NCBI RefSeq assembly: GCF_019200975.1 | Contig: NZ_JAHTMR010000003.1 | Location: 341,639 to 405,638, forward strand | Source: Pseudomonas sp. PD9R | GTDB taxonomy: Bacteria; Pseudomonadota; Gammaproteobacteria; Pseudomonadales; Pseudomonadaceae | DNA: 64,000 nucleotides | Direction of reading: 5' to 3' | Shown here: one piece after another, positions 29,675 to 37,977 of the stretch | Layout: the number at the start of each line of letters is the position of its first letter | How positions within the stretch are numbered: position 1 is the first letter of the stretch | Position numbers and translations under genes: made by a program | The notes under the pieces: model-generated | What the model was told of the DNA's origin: nothing | Databases searched by the model: none | Seen by the model: the letters and a program-made list of their open reading frames with translations, nothing else

Positions 29675-31171
29675 ATGGGAAATCTAGTGGGTTACGCCCA
29701 TTTGATCAATGCGATGGGGCTGAAGGCTATCGGGGTTAAGAAGCCTGCACTCGTTCAACCCGTCACCCGCATTGAGCGGATCAACGGCGCGCTTGCAGTG
29801 CCGCAGGCGGTTGCACCGGAGGCTGGGGATTTTCTCGCCCACATCATCTTTGCGCTCAAACATGAGGGCGTCAATCTCTCTATTTTGGCGCAGGCTCTGC
29901 CTCGCATTGAAGGTCAATTCCTTGTCGAGGCCATAACCCAATCTCCCAGCAGTGGCTATCTGCGCAAAGTCTGCTTCCTCTGGGAAGTCTACTCCGGCGC
30001 TTTACTGGACTACACGGACAAGCCTCGGGGCCCCGGCGTCCTCCTTTTTGATCCAGAGCGGTACATCACTGGCCCATCGGTGCGAAACAACCGCTGGCGC
30101 GTGGACTTCAATGGGCTGGGGACGCTCCAATATTGCGCGACGGTAGAGCGCACTCCTGAGGTCCAAGCCCTGCTTGAATACGACATTCTAGGGCGTTCGA
30201 AAGAGTTCATTGCTTCCTTGCCTAAGGAAATGATGGATCGCGCCATCAACTGGGCGTACCTCAGCGAGACAGATTCCTCATTTGCGATTGAAAAGGAAGC
30301 ACCAAGCCAGCAGAAGTCAGAGCGTTTCGTTCAGTTGCTGCGCCAGGCACATGACCGCCAGGCGCTTACCGAAGAGTACTTGGTCTCTCTGCAAAACAAT
30401 GCAATTTCCCAACCGCTTGAATGGGCGGTGGCCTTCCGGCATGAACAAAACCACCTGACCAACTCCTTTCGAGGAGCGGCTGGGGTCACCTATATTCCCC
30501 CACCTCCAGACCTTTGCCGGGATCTGATGTTCGAACTCATGGCCTTCGCAAACCGTGCACCGTTGGAGCTTGACCCGCTGGTGGCCGCCGGCATTGCCTC
30601 ATTCGGGTTCGTTCTCTTGCATCCCTTCATGGATGGGAATGGCCGACTGTCGCGCTTCTTGATACACCAGGCATTGTGCTGCAGCGGTGCGCTGGAGAAC
30701 GGTTTGTTACTCCCTGTCTCCGTGGCCATGAAGCGAGAGGAGCAACGCTACCTTGAAGCTCTGCAGAGCTTCTCGAAACCTGCCCGGCAATTCTGGGACG
30801 TTCGTTGGATCGATGCCGACAACATGTCGCTTAACTTCACCGGCGACCCAAGCCTCTATCGCTACTGGGATGCGACTGAATGTGTGGCCTTCACGCTGGA
30901 AATGGCCAAGCGGGCATTGGAAATTGAACTGAGGGAAGAAACCGAGTATCTGCAACGATACGACACGTTGCTCAAGGTGGTTAATGACAACTACGACGTG
31001 CGCGGCAGCCTCTTGAGCAAGCTGATAATGCAGTGCTTAGACCAGAATGGGGTCGTATCAAAGGGCCGGCGAAAGCAATACAACGGCTATATCCAAGAGG
31101 AGGTTTTCGACTTCCTAGAAGGTCACGCCCAGGCCCTTCTGGCAGAAGCCTACGCAGAGCCGGACGACTAA
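29675..31171 (+). CDS. Fic domain protein (probable AMP-transferase)
   Basis: 498 residues. The catalytic Fic motif HPFMDGNGRLSR occupies residues 316-327, complete with the catalytic His and the Gly-Asn-Gly-Arg anion hole. The upstream TYIPPPPDLCRDLMFELMAFAN is the usual target-docking flap region of Fic proteins. The C-terminal 130 residues look like a winged-helix domain, as in other long Fic proteins. Such enzymes AMPylate a protein hydroxyl and can act as toxins or self-regulators. No separate antitoxin gene is visible next to it. It lies between two inverted 15-base repeats beside an IS transposase, so it may be a mobile passenger. Confidence 0.9.
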   Translation: MGNLVGYAHLINAMGLKAIGVKKPALVQPVTRIERINGALAVPQAVAPEAGDFLAHIIFALKHEGVNLSILAQALPRIEGQFLVEAITQSPSSGYLRKVCFLWEVYSGALLDYTDKPRGPGVLLFDPERYITGPSVRNNRWRVDFNGLGTLQYCATVERTPEVQALLEYDILGRSKEFIASLPKEMMDRAINWAYLSETDSSFAIEKEAPSQQKSERFVQLLRQAHDRQALTEEYLVSLQNNAISQPLEWAVAFRHEQNHLTNSFRGAAGVTYIPPPPDLCRDLMFELMAFANRAPLELDPLVAAGIASFGFVLLHPFMDGNGRLSRFLIHQALCCSGALENGLLLPVSVAMKREEQRYLEALQSFSKPARQFWDVRWIDADNMSLNFTGDPSLYRYWDATECVAFTLEMAKRALEIELREETEYLQRYDTLLKVVNDNYDVRGSLLSKLIMQCLDQNGVVSKGRRKQYNGYIQEEVFDFLEGHAQALLAEAYAEPDD

Positions 31172-31410
31172 TAGTCTAGCGACCGGGGCGGTTGAATGAC
31201 CGGTGGCAGATCCCTTGGGTGAAGCCATGTCCATCTCAATACCGCCATCTCCACTAGCTATTAGGCGACCCAACCTTTCAAGCTCCTCAGCTTTGAAAAG
31301 GCCCAAAGCGTGCGGTCGCTCACCCACGTGACCATCACTGGAATACCTCAAGTCTGTAACAGGCGCTGATCAAAGCAATCAGCAGCCTGCGACAGACTCC
31401 ATTTATTCCC

Positions 31411-31425
31411 GACAGACTTTATTTC
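31411..31425 (-). repeat. Inner inverted repeat, right copy
   Basis: GACAGACTTTATTTC, the exact reverse complement of 29284-29298. Confidence 0.65.
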
Positions 31426-31454
31426 ATAGCTCAAGCAGGCCAGGCAGGATATCT

Positions 31455-31475
31455 ACTTTTTCAACAGAATCGGCC
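31455..31475 (-). repeat. Outer inverted repeat, right copy
   Basis: Begins ACTTTTTCAACAGAATCGG; the exact reverse complement of 27639-27659. Confidence 0.75.
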
Positions 31476-31560
31476 GATTGTAGTCCTTCGCGATAGGCAG
31501 AATCGGCTGTGGATTGCAACAAACTCAACACCGCGTCATCGCGTCCCAGTGAGCGAGTGG

Positions 31561-32037
31561 TTACACATAAATTACACTGTTTCTGACTGTGGTTTTTGTA
31601 TAGTTTATGGGTGGATACTCGCAGTGATTTTGAAAATACCACCACAATAACTGACCTTCAGCCTGTATAAGGGTTTTTCCGAAGATGGAGAAGTCACTAA
31701 ATGAAATACTGATTGGCCCGTAATGGTTGATGATGTGTTCGAATTTCAGCTTGTTGGCTTCGGAGGTTGCATGTAATTTAGCGTGTGGATAGTATCTTTT
31801 GCTAAAATTGTGCTTGGTCTGGCCAATATATAAGATATTGCTCTCGCCCTTTAGGCGGCTGATATTTCTATCGCATCGCAATACATATACTATGTTTTTA
31901 GCTTTTTTGGCAGGCGTAGACCCATAGACACTTCGAAAGTTTTCCTCTGAAACTATGGTTATCTTGTCTGGTAGCGTAATAAACTCATCGATGGTTTTGT
32001 AGAAGTTGCTTTTGTCGAATACCATCAGCGCTCTCAA
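31561..32037 (-). CDS. GIY-YIG domain protein
   Basis: 158 residues. A GIY-YIG-like core shows as IVYVLRC (49-55) and ILYIGQT (68-74), followed by KRYYPHAKLH and a candidate catalytic Glu at 127 (AEGQLL), in the right order for the nuclease fold. There is no DNA-binding domain beyond the core. It is A/T-rich and next to a mobile segment. It could be a homing-type or phage-derived endonuclease, or a domesticated relative; the role is unknown. Confidence 0.72.
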   Translation of the reverse strand: MRALMVFDKSNFYKTIDEFITLPDKITIVSEENFRSVYGSTPAKKAKNIVYVLRCDRNISRLKGESNILYIGQTKHNFSKRYYPHAKLHATSEANKLKFEHIINHYGPISISFSDFSIFGKTLIQAEGQLLWWYFQNHCEYPPINYTKTTVRNSVIYV

Positions 32038-32455
32038 TTGGTGTATAGCTATGATTATGCGACATTAATGTCGCATTCAAACGCGACGGGTTGCCGCAAA
32101 AAAATCATCGCCATCTTTAATAGGGTGTCCAACGTCCGGTTTTAGCCGTTTTTTTGCCTGTCGCGAAGGACGGCAACTGACCGAGGCTGTGTGAAAACGC
32201 ACGAATCGTTTTGCAGTCTGCGTTGCTGCGTAAAATCTCCCGGCGTTTGGATGGTCAGCAGACCTGATATTTACCTAGGAACGCGATTTTCGTTCTGATG
32301 CTGACGGCCGAACGTGCTCTAAAACGTTTTCACACAACCTGGGCCCAAAGCGGACACCTCTGAAGACCCTGCCAAGAGGACTTCAATAAGGAGCACCAAT
32401 CTTACAATGTGACTTCATGAAAAGTATGATCAAGGGGGCACTCGGGCCCCATCAA
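32038..32455. other. Non-coding gap with MITE-like element
   Basis: No gene seen. It contains the inverted-repeat-bounded element at 32185-32339 and, before it, a short CTGTCGCGAAGGACGG phrase related to one at 33262-33275. Confidence 0.6.
32185..32339. mobile_element. MITE-like element with terminal inverted repeats
   Basis: Terminal arms GGCTGTGTGAAAACG (32185-32199) and CGTTTTCACACAACC (32325-32339) pair at 14 of 15 positions around a non-coding interior of about 125 bp. No clear target duplication is visible. Size and structure fit a non-autonomous miniature element left by an IS with matching ends. Confidence 0.55.
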
Positions 32456-32719
32456 TCACTCGTTACGACAAGCCGCACCTGAATTCATCACGTCTCTCAT
32501 GAAGCTTTCCGGGGGAGCAACCATCGGGTCGTTTAGCTTTTTCATCTGATCCGGCGTGTATTTTTCCTCAAGTTTTTCGAAAGCGCATGAGCAAATCGAT
32601 TTCGAAACACCGCTTTGAACACATCCGGCTAAAAATTGCCCTCTGGCTTCTTTGTTTGGGTCCGAACAACCAGCGAGAAACAAAACAGTGAAAAAGGTAA
32701 ATAAAATTCTTGGATGCAC
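32456..32719 (-). CDS. Small cysteine-containing lipoprotein
   Basis: 87 residues from a GTG at 32719. It has a lipoprotein signal (FTFFTVLFLAGCSD, lipobox LAGC, lipid-bearing Cys at 18) and a mature part with five further cysteines (CVQSG, SICSC, AACRNE). The GTG has GGAG ten bases upstream and starts 17 bases after the stop of the upstream membrane-protein gene; longer in-frame starts run into that gene. Not recognised; secreted-side disulfides are likely. Located at the periplasmic face. Confidence 0.65.
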   Translation of the reverse strand: MHPRILFTFFTVLFLAGCSDPNKEARGQFLAGCVQSGVSKSICSCAFEKLEEKYTPDQMKKLNDPMVAPPESFMRDVMNSGAACRNE

Positions 32720-32736
32720 TTTCTTTTTACTCCGCT

Positions 32737-33108
32737 TCACTTGAGGACTAGGGAACATCCCAAAGCTACGCCTATCCCCAAGCCAATCACCTGCGGACCA
32801 CAAACCCAGAACACTTTGATCCAGATGAGATGAAAAAAGCCACCGGAGGTGTATACACTCGTAGGCTGAGCAAACCTACGTAGAGCATCACCGATAAGGG
32901 CGCCGCCTAATCCAAATATCGAACCTAAAATCACGGCAAAAAACTTAGCGAAAAAACCTGCTCTTAAAACATAAGCAGAGTTATTGAATGTACACATCAA
33001 AATGGCAAGAACTACTGCGGCAATTCCCCACCATAACACTGACTGGCTAACCGCAAATCCATTAACCTGACCCTCTCCGTTGGTCGACCCGCTTTCATTG
33101 CTTTCCAT
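32737..33108 (-). CDS. Small membrane protein of unknown function
   Basis: 123 residues from the ATG at 33108, preceded by GGAG at eight-base spacing. A hydrophilic N-terminus of about 20 residues is followed by three hydrophobic segments (SVLWWGIAAVVLAILMC; FAVILGSIFGLGGALIG; WVCGPQVIGLGIGVALGC). It is followed by the small lipoprotein gene after 17 bp, so the pair is probably co-expressed. No family recognised. Confidence 0.6.
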   Translation of the reverse strand: MESNESGSTNGEGQVNGFAVSQSVLWWGIAAVVLAILMCTFNNSAYVLRAGFFAKFFAVILGSIFGLGGALIGDALRRFAQPTSVYTSGGFFHLIWIKVFWVCGPQVIGLGIGVALGCSLVLK

Positions 33109-33581
33109 TAGCGTAGCTCCGTTTAATCGTTTTATTGGCGCCAGACTTCCGTGCGCTGGCGGATGATGCCATTGTGATATCGCGTTTGCATTATTTTTAG
33201 GAAAAATTTCTGCATTGCGTAGAAAACGTATGTAGGCGACTGCTCCTGGCCGATTGCGGCCTGTCGCGAAGGGAAGAAAACGACTGATTCCTGGCCTATC
33301 GTGTGTGTGGTCGAATGAAGGTTCGTAGAAAGAACAGGGCCGACAGTTGCCTGTCATTAATGGCGGGTTCGTAACTGGCAACCTCCATCTATCGTTTCAA
33401 AGTGTTGGTTCCTGCGCGTCTTCTACACTGACGAAGCCTGCTCGTAACCCGCGGATCACGACCGCGGGCCCGCTGGCTTTTGCACGTTTGTCGGTAACGC
33501 CTTCCAGCTTTTGCGAGTTGACGCAGGCGCTGATGAGCATCCTGCAACCCCACACAATTTCAAGTACGAGGGGAACCCGCC
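33109..33581. other. Non-coding gap with an inverted repeat
   Basis: No gene seen. Contains an inverted repeat CCCGCGG/CCGCGGG at 33448-33468 and C/G-rich phrases (TGGCCGATTGCGGCCTGTCG near 33247) of the kind scattered between genes in this window. The promoter of the hydrolase at 33582 should lie in the last 100 bases. Confidence 0.5.
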
Positions 33582-34412
33582 TTGAACGCAATTACGACCA
33601 AAGATGGCACCGAGATTTTCTACAAGGATTGGGGTCCGAAAGACGCGACGTCCATCGTGTTTCACCACGGCTGGCCATTGAGCGCAGACGACTGGGACAA
33701 CCAGATGATGTTCTTTCTGCTCAAAGGTTATCGGGTTATCGCGCACGACCGCCGAGGGCACGGGCGCTCGACCCAGACGTGTGAAGGCAACGAAATGGAC
33801 ACTTATACCGCTGACGTCATTGAGCTGACCGATGCGCTCGACCTCAAGGATGCGATCCATGTCGGCCATTCGACCGGTGGTGGTGAAGTCGCACGCTACG
33901 CCGCGCGAGCCAAACCGGGGCGCGTTGCCAAGGCCGTGCTGATCAGCGCGGTCCCGCCCATCATGGTCAAATCGGAAAAGAATCCCGGCGGGTTACCCCT
34001 TGAAGTGTTCGACGGGTTCCGCTCGGCATTGGTCGCCAGCCGCGCGCAGTTTTACGTGGACGTGCCGGCAGGGCCGTTCTACGGTTTTAATCGGCCCGGG
34101 GCCAAGGTCTCGCAAGGCGTCATCGACAACTGGTGGCGTCAAGGCATGATGGGCGGTGCAAAAGCTCATTACGACTGCATCAAGGCGTTTTCCGAGACCG
34201 ATTTCACCGAAGATTTGAAGGCGATTCAGGTGCCGACGCTGGTCATGCATGGCGAGGACGACCAGATCGTGCCGTTTGCAGACTCTGCGCCGCTTTCGGC
34301 CAAACTCTTGAAGCATCCCACGCTCAAGACGTACCCGGGCTTTCCTCATGGAATGCCGACAACCAACGCGGATCAGATAAATGCGGATTTGTTGGCGTTT
34401 ATTCGCGGTTGA
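33582..34412 (+). CDS. Alpha/beta hydrolase, non-haem chloroperoxidase/arylesterase type
   Basis: 276 residues from a TTG at 33582, preceded by GAGGGG; this start gives the family N-terminus ([17 protein letters not shown]). The nucleophile elbow is GHSTGGGE (Ser about 96), the acid lies in [11 protein letters not shown] and the His in GFPHGMPTT. The RGHGRS and [15 protein letters not shown] segments are typical of cofactor-free haloperoxidase-like esterases. The natural reaction is probably ester or lactone hydrolysis or perhydrolysis. Monocistronic, with a terminator 34 bp downstream. Confidence 0.9.
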   Translation: MNAITTKDGTEIFYKDWGPKDATSIVFHHGWPLSADDWDNQMMFFLLKGYRVIAHDRRGHGRSTQTCEGNEMDTYTADVIELTDALDLKDAIHVGHSTGGGEVARYAARAKPGRVAKAVLISAVPPIMVKSEKNPGGLPLEVFDGFRSALVASRAQFYVDVPAGPFYGFNRPGAKVSQGVIDNWWRQGMMGGAKAHYDCIKAFSETDFTEDLKAIQVPTLVMHGEDDQIVPFADSAPLSAKLLKHPTLKTYPGFPHGMPTTNADQINADLLAFIRG

Positions 34413-34732
34413 GCGCTGCGATGTGAAGACGGCTATTCTAGATAAAGGGACCGATTTATTTTCGAAGAAAATAGATCGGTCCCTTTTTTACACCCGCTCT
34501 CGTGGAGGCGTTGAGCGACTGGTTTTCGCCGAAAAGCTGCCTGTCAGCGGGCGCAGAAGACGACCCAAAGCAGACGGTCAGCACTCGATGTAAAAGGGGA
34601 GAGCACTTTGTCATGGCGTCGGATAACTACCCGGCAAGAGTATGTTGTGATTGCTGGTTGATGTCGTTGTAACCACAAAACCTACGCTGGTGCCCAAGAA
34701 ACCAAGTCCGATTCAAACATCGCCCAGGGGCA
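34413..34732. other. Gap containing only a terminator
   Basis: Apart from the hairpin at 34446-34489 I see no gene or motif in these 320 bases. Confidence 0.5.
34446..34489 (+). terminator. Rho-independent terminator of the hydrolase gene
   Basis: Ten-base arms AGGGACCGAT/ATCGGTCCCT (34446-34455 and 34474-34483), extended by A/T pairs toward a CGAA loop, followed by a T-run to 34489. Confidence 0.85.
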
Positions 34733-35329
34733 TCAAAGCGCTCTATAGATCTCGGAAACTACCTGCTTCGTTGCGTCTTCGATCGTTCCTTCATTACGGC
34801 ATAAAACCCAGCCGTGATCTGCAACCGCTCGCTCGAACGCCTTGGTACAAGCGACCTGTTCTTCCAGCCTGTGGATCACAGTACTGCTCAGCCCACGCCG
34901 TCGTGCCGCTGCCCTTGCCCATGAAATATCGGGGGCGGTGACAACCCCGACATGCAGGTCTGGCACTCGCACGTTTCGATCAATGTTTAACTGTAGAATT
35001 TCTGCAAACGGGATAACCCGGCGAAACGCGGCATCAGACGGGTACCATCGATCAATCAGGATGATGCTGCCTGGTGGCTGTTTAGCCAGCACGTGCTGGG
35101 AAATCCACGCACGGCTATCAGCAAATCGCTCACAAACCCCCAACTCCAAATCCCGGGTGGGATTTCTGACGAACTTGTTAACGAGGGCCATTGTTTCACC
35201 CCTATAGGGATCGCTTTTTTTCTCGCAAAGTCGGATCACCTTTTTGTTGTCTGCCCTTAGTGCTTTCGTAACTGCCTCCAACAGTGTGGTTTTACCAGTG
35301 CCCTTGGGCCCATCTAGAGAAACAAACAT
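34733..35329 (-). CDS. dTMP-kinase-like P-loop protein
   Basis: 198 residues from the ATG at 35329 (AGGGG seven bases upstream). The Walker A is DGPKGTGKTT at residues 6-15, then DRWYPSDAAFRR resembles the DR(Y/W) substrate motif of thymidylate kinases, and ARAAARRRGLS resembles a lid segment. The true essential tmk is normally elsewhere in Pseudomonas, so this divergent copy may act on a different nucleotide or be phage- or defence-related. Function uncertain. Confidence 0.65.
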   Translation of the reverse strand: MFVSLDGPKGTGKTTLLEAVTKALRADNKKVIRLCEKKSDPYRGETMALVNKFVRNPTRDLELGVCERFADSRAWISQHVLAKQPPGSIILIDRWYPSDAAFRRVIPFAEILQLNIDRNVRVPDLHVGVVTAPDISWARAAARRRGLSSTVIHRLEEQVACTKAFERAVADHGWVLCRNEGTIEDATKQVVSEIYRAL

Positions 35330-35460
35330 TGAATTACCCCTGATTTCCTGCGCGCTGAACGACCGCATTTGGCCGACTGTGGACTGTCATGGAGGGCGGC
35401 TCGAGACCATAGGCTCAACCGATCGACGCGCCAGATTGCCTCAATCATACAGCGGCTTTT

Positions 35461-36657
35461 TCATGGTTTAGTGCTACCCGTGTGCGGCGATTTATGCCAC
35501 GGATAACCCTTTGCGCTGAGTTGGAAGGCGTAATCGAACAGGCGCTTCATATATTCGCCATCGAATTTCCGATCATGGGCAAAGTCAAAGTCGGAGCCAA
35601 TGTACGCAAGATTGAAGTCCGCTCCATCCTGCTGCGCCATACGATAGATTCGCTCCAGGTCGCTGATCCCCTGAGTTTGAATCAATGCACTGATGGCTCG
35701 GCCGCCGATGCTCAATGTACGGCGCTTCGTCCCGGACCACTGCGGCTCAAGTGATCCGTTTCGAATAACGTAGAAATGACGGTCGCGTCGTAACGGCGCT
35801 CCGGTCGATTTGCTCAAAGCCATTATGGTGCTGGGTGGGTAAAGAAACACTTGAGTGATTACGCCACCGTCCACATGCATTTCCTGAAACTGTTTGCCGT
35901 CCACCTCCACATCGATCATGACGGGTGAAACTGCGCCGGGAATACTCATTGAGGCGAGCATGATGTTTCTGAAGAGGTCGAGCGCTCCCGGTGCCTGGCT
36001 GGAGGCAATGGCCCCCATGTTCCAGGTGACTGGCCGCCCTGAATCAAGGTCAGTTGTGCCGATCAGCAGAATTCGCCCTTTGGCGTACTCCAGCGCGACA
36101 GCCGCAAGAATCTCCACCGTGATGTATTTTGCAATGAGCCGCGACAGTGGCTTGCTGTCCGCTATACCGTCGCTGGCGAAACGGGTTAGTACATTTCGCG
36201 AATGAAAAATGTCTTTTGGACCAATTTCATTGGAGACAAACCGGATTACGCCATCGTATTCAGACCCCAGGTAAGCGAACGGGGCGACCAAGGCACCTGC
36301 GCTGATGCCTGTGACGACCTTGAACAGGGGGCGGTTCCCATATCGGGTCCATCCAGTAATCAGTCCCGCTGCAAATGCACCTGCATCGCCACCGCCGGAA
36401 ACTGCCAGCATATGTGCCAGCGGCAGGAAATCGTTCGGTATTCCAACCTCGGCAAGCCTTTGGCTCTCACGCTTGTTGGACTGAACTGCATCCTCAAAGA
36501 AAGGAGTCGGGTCGTGATCCAGTCTGTAGCGAGCGTTGGGAATGTCCGGAATGACGGCTTTATCCGTTAAGGATGGCGGTACTGCGTCTCGGCGTGGCAG
36601 ACACGCTTGAAGAAACAGGTCCAGAGAGGCACCAGGTCTGAGTGGGAAGGATTTCAA
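35461..36657 (-). CDS. Patatin-like phospholipase, probable lipoprotein
   Basis: 398 residues from a TTG at 36657. The TTG is chosen because GGAGGAG lies five bases upstream and reading from it gives a short N-terminus ending in a lipobox-like LQAC (Cys19); earlier starts extend into sequence without family character. The patatin oxyanion motif SGGGDAGAFAAG (87-98), nucleophile S119 in GISAG and the Asp263 dyad partner in DGG are all present. It is probably an outer-membrane lipid acyl hydrolase. The signal peptide hydrophobic core is weak, so the lipoprotein assignment is tentative. Confidence 0.82.
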   Translation of the reverse strand: MKSFPLRPGASLDLFLQACLPRRDAVPPSLTDKAVIPDIPNARYRLDHDPTPFFEDAVQSNKRESQRLAEVGIPNDFLPLAHMLAVSGGGDAGAFAAGLITGWTRYGNRPLFKVVTGISAGALVAPFAYLGSEYDGVIRFVSNEIGPKDIFHSRNVLTRFASDGIADSKPLSRLIAKYITVEILAAVALEYAKGRILLIGTTDLDSGRPVTWNMGAIASSQAPGALDLFRNIMLASMSIPGAVSPVMIDVEVDGKQFQEMHVDGGVITQVFLYPPSTIMALSKSTGAPLRRDRHFYVIRNGSLEPQWSGTKRRTLSIGGRAISALIQTQGISDLERIYRMAQQDGADFNLAYIGSDFDFAHDRKFDGEYMKRLFDYAFQLSAKGYPWHKSPHTGSTKP

Positions 36658-37179
36658 ATCGACTCCTCCGGCGGTGCCGGTCGGCAGTAAAGGCGTTCCT
36701 CGTGAACGAGAAATTCCTTGCCTGTAGTGCCCGAAATGACTGCGCAAGAATCGCCGGCGAGCCTAGCTATCGCCGAGAGTTTTGATCACGGCAGATAAAT
36801 CTGACAGATGATGTCCTTGAGCGTAGTGACATACAGCTTGATGCGCACAGACCAAACGTCAGCTCGTGGACGATAGCGGCTTGTCTTGACGGACGGAAAT
36901 CAACCCAAAGCCGCCGCTTATCGAGCGGAATGCTGTCCACTAAGGGCGGACGTTGCACCTGTGGCGAGGGAGCTTGCTCCCGCTGGACTGCGCAGCAGTC
37001 CTATTCTTTTCAGGGATAAGGGGCCACTTCGCGCCCCAGCGGGAGCAAGCTCCCTCGCCACAGGTTATTTACTGCTCGCCCTATCTCTTAAGTGAACAGC
37101 ATTACGCTCATCGAGCGGCGCTTTCATTTCAGGTGAACACTTTTCGCCTCATGGGAAAAGCAGATTGGTTTGCAGAGTA
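36658..37179. other. Gap between phospholipase and SDR genes
   Basis: 522 bases with no gene I can support. Holds the hairpin at 36957-37065. Confidence 0.55.
36957..37065. repeat. REP-type long inverted repeat (third family)
   Basis: Arms 36957-36986 and 37036-37065 (ACCTGTGGCGAGGGAGCTTG and complement) are perfectly complementary over 30 bases around a 49-base loop. Confidence 0.88.
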
Positions 37180-37929
37180 TTAGAGCTGGGCAAATCCCCC
37201 ATCCACGAACATTTCTGAGCCCGTGATGAAACTGCTGTCGTCCGATAGCAGAAAAAGCGCTGCCTTGGCGATTTCTTCAGATCGGGCAAGTCGCCCCAGG
37301 GGAATGGTCGACGCCATCCGGTTCTTGATATGAGCGATCTGCTCGGCGGGTACTCCCGGCGAGTTGAACGCGGCTGTATCAGTGGGACCGGGACTGATCG
37401 CGTTGACACGAATGGCGCGAGACTTGAGATCATTTGCCCATGATCGTGCAAATGATCGAATCGCCGCCTTGGACGCACCGTAAATGCTTCTCGCCGGGTT
37501 TCCCTTTGACGCAGCAACGGACGCCATTAGCAGTATCGAAGCGCCATCCGACACCAGTGGCAAGGCGCCTTGAACTGTAAACAAGGTGCCGCGCACGTTC
37601 ACATCAAAGATACGGTTGTATTGCTCGATCTCTATTGCACCCAGCGGCGCGCTGGCTTGCACAGCCGCATTGGCAAACACCATATCCAGACGACCTTTCT
37701 CTTCAGTTATCACGTTGAACAGCCGATTCAGGTCTCCAAGGTTACCGATGTCACCCTGGACACCCGTCACATTCCGGCCAATCAAACGCACCGCTTCATC
37801 CAAATTGTCTTGACGACGTCCAGTAATGAACACGTACGCGCCTTGTTCAACCAGCAAGCGTGCTGTCGCCAAACCAATCCCTGAAGTGGCACCGGTGACG
37901 AGTGCAATTTTTCCTTCGAGTTTTTTCAT
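37180..37929 (-). CDS. SDR family oxidoreductase
   Basis: 249 residues with a complete classical SDR active site: TGATSGIG (12-19), N-A-A at 87-89, Asn111, Ser137, Tyr150 and Lys154. GRR after the second strand suggests NADP(H). Ends with the usual ITGSEMFVDGGFAQL. It lies 48 bp downstream of a second SDR gene on the same strand, and both may be co-transcribed from the promoter at about 38800. Substrate unknown. Confidence 0.9.
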   Translation of the reverse strand: MKKLEGKIALVTGATSGIGLATARLLVEQGAYVFITGRRQDNLDEAVRLIGRNVTGVQGDIGNLGDLNRLFNVITEEKGRLDMVFANAAVQASAPLGAIEIEQYNRIFDVNVRGTLFTVQGALPLVSDGASILLMASVAASKGNPARSIYGASKAAIRSFARSWANDLKSRAIRVNAISPGPTDTAAFNSPGVPAEQIAHIKNRMASTIPLGRLARSEEIAKAALFLLSDDSSFITGSEMFVDGGFAQL

Positions 37930-37977
37930 GCTGCATTCCCCAAAAATTTCAGCCGGGTCATCGGCGTGCGTCGGCGA

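Larger units (their letters stand above)
31172..31560. other. Gap holding the right-hand inverted repeats
   Basis: No gene I can support. It holds the right copies of the inner (31411-31425) and outer (31455-31475) repeats and a degenerate GACAGACTCCATTTA at 31391-31405. A minus-strand frame of about 75 codons (31115-31351) overlaps the Fic 3' end and could be a gene remnant, but nothing supports it. Confidence 0.5.

Noticed and set aside
31115..31351. A minus-strand frame overlapping the Fic 3' end
   Set aside because: Starts at a TTG without a ribosome-binding site and matches nothing I recognise; noted only as a possible remnant.
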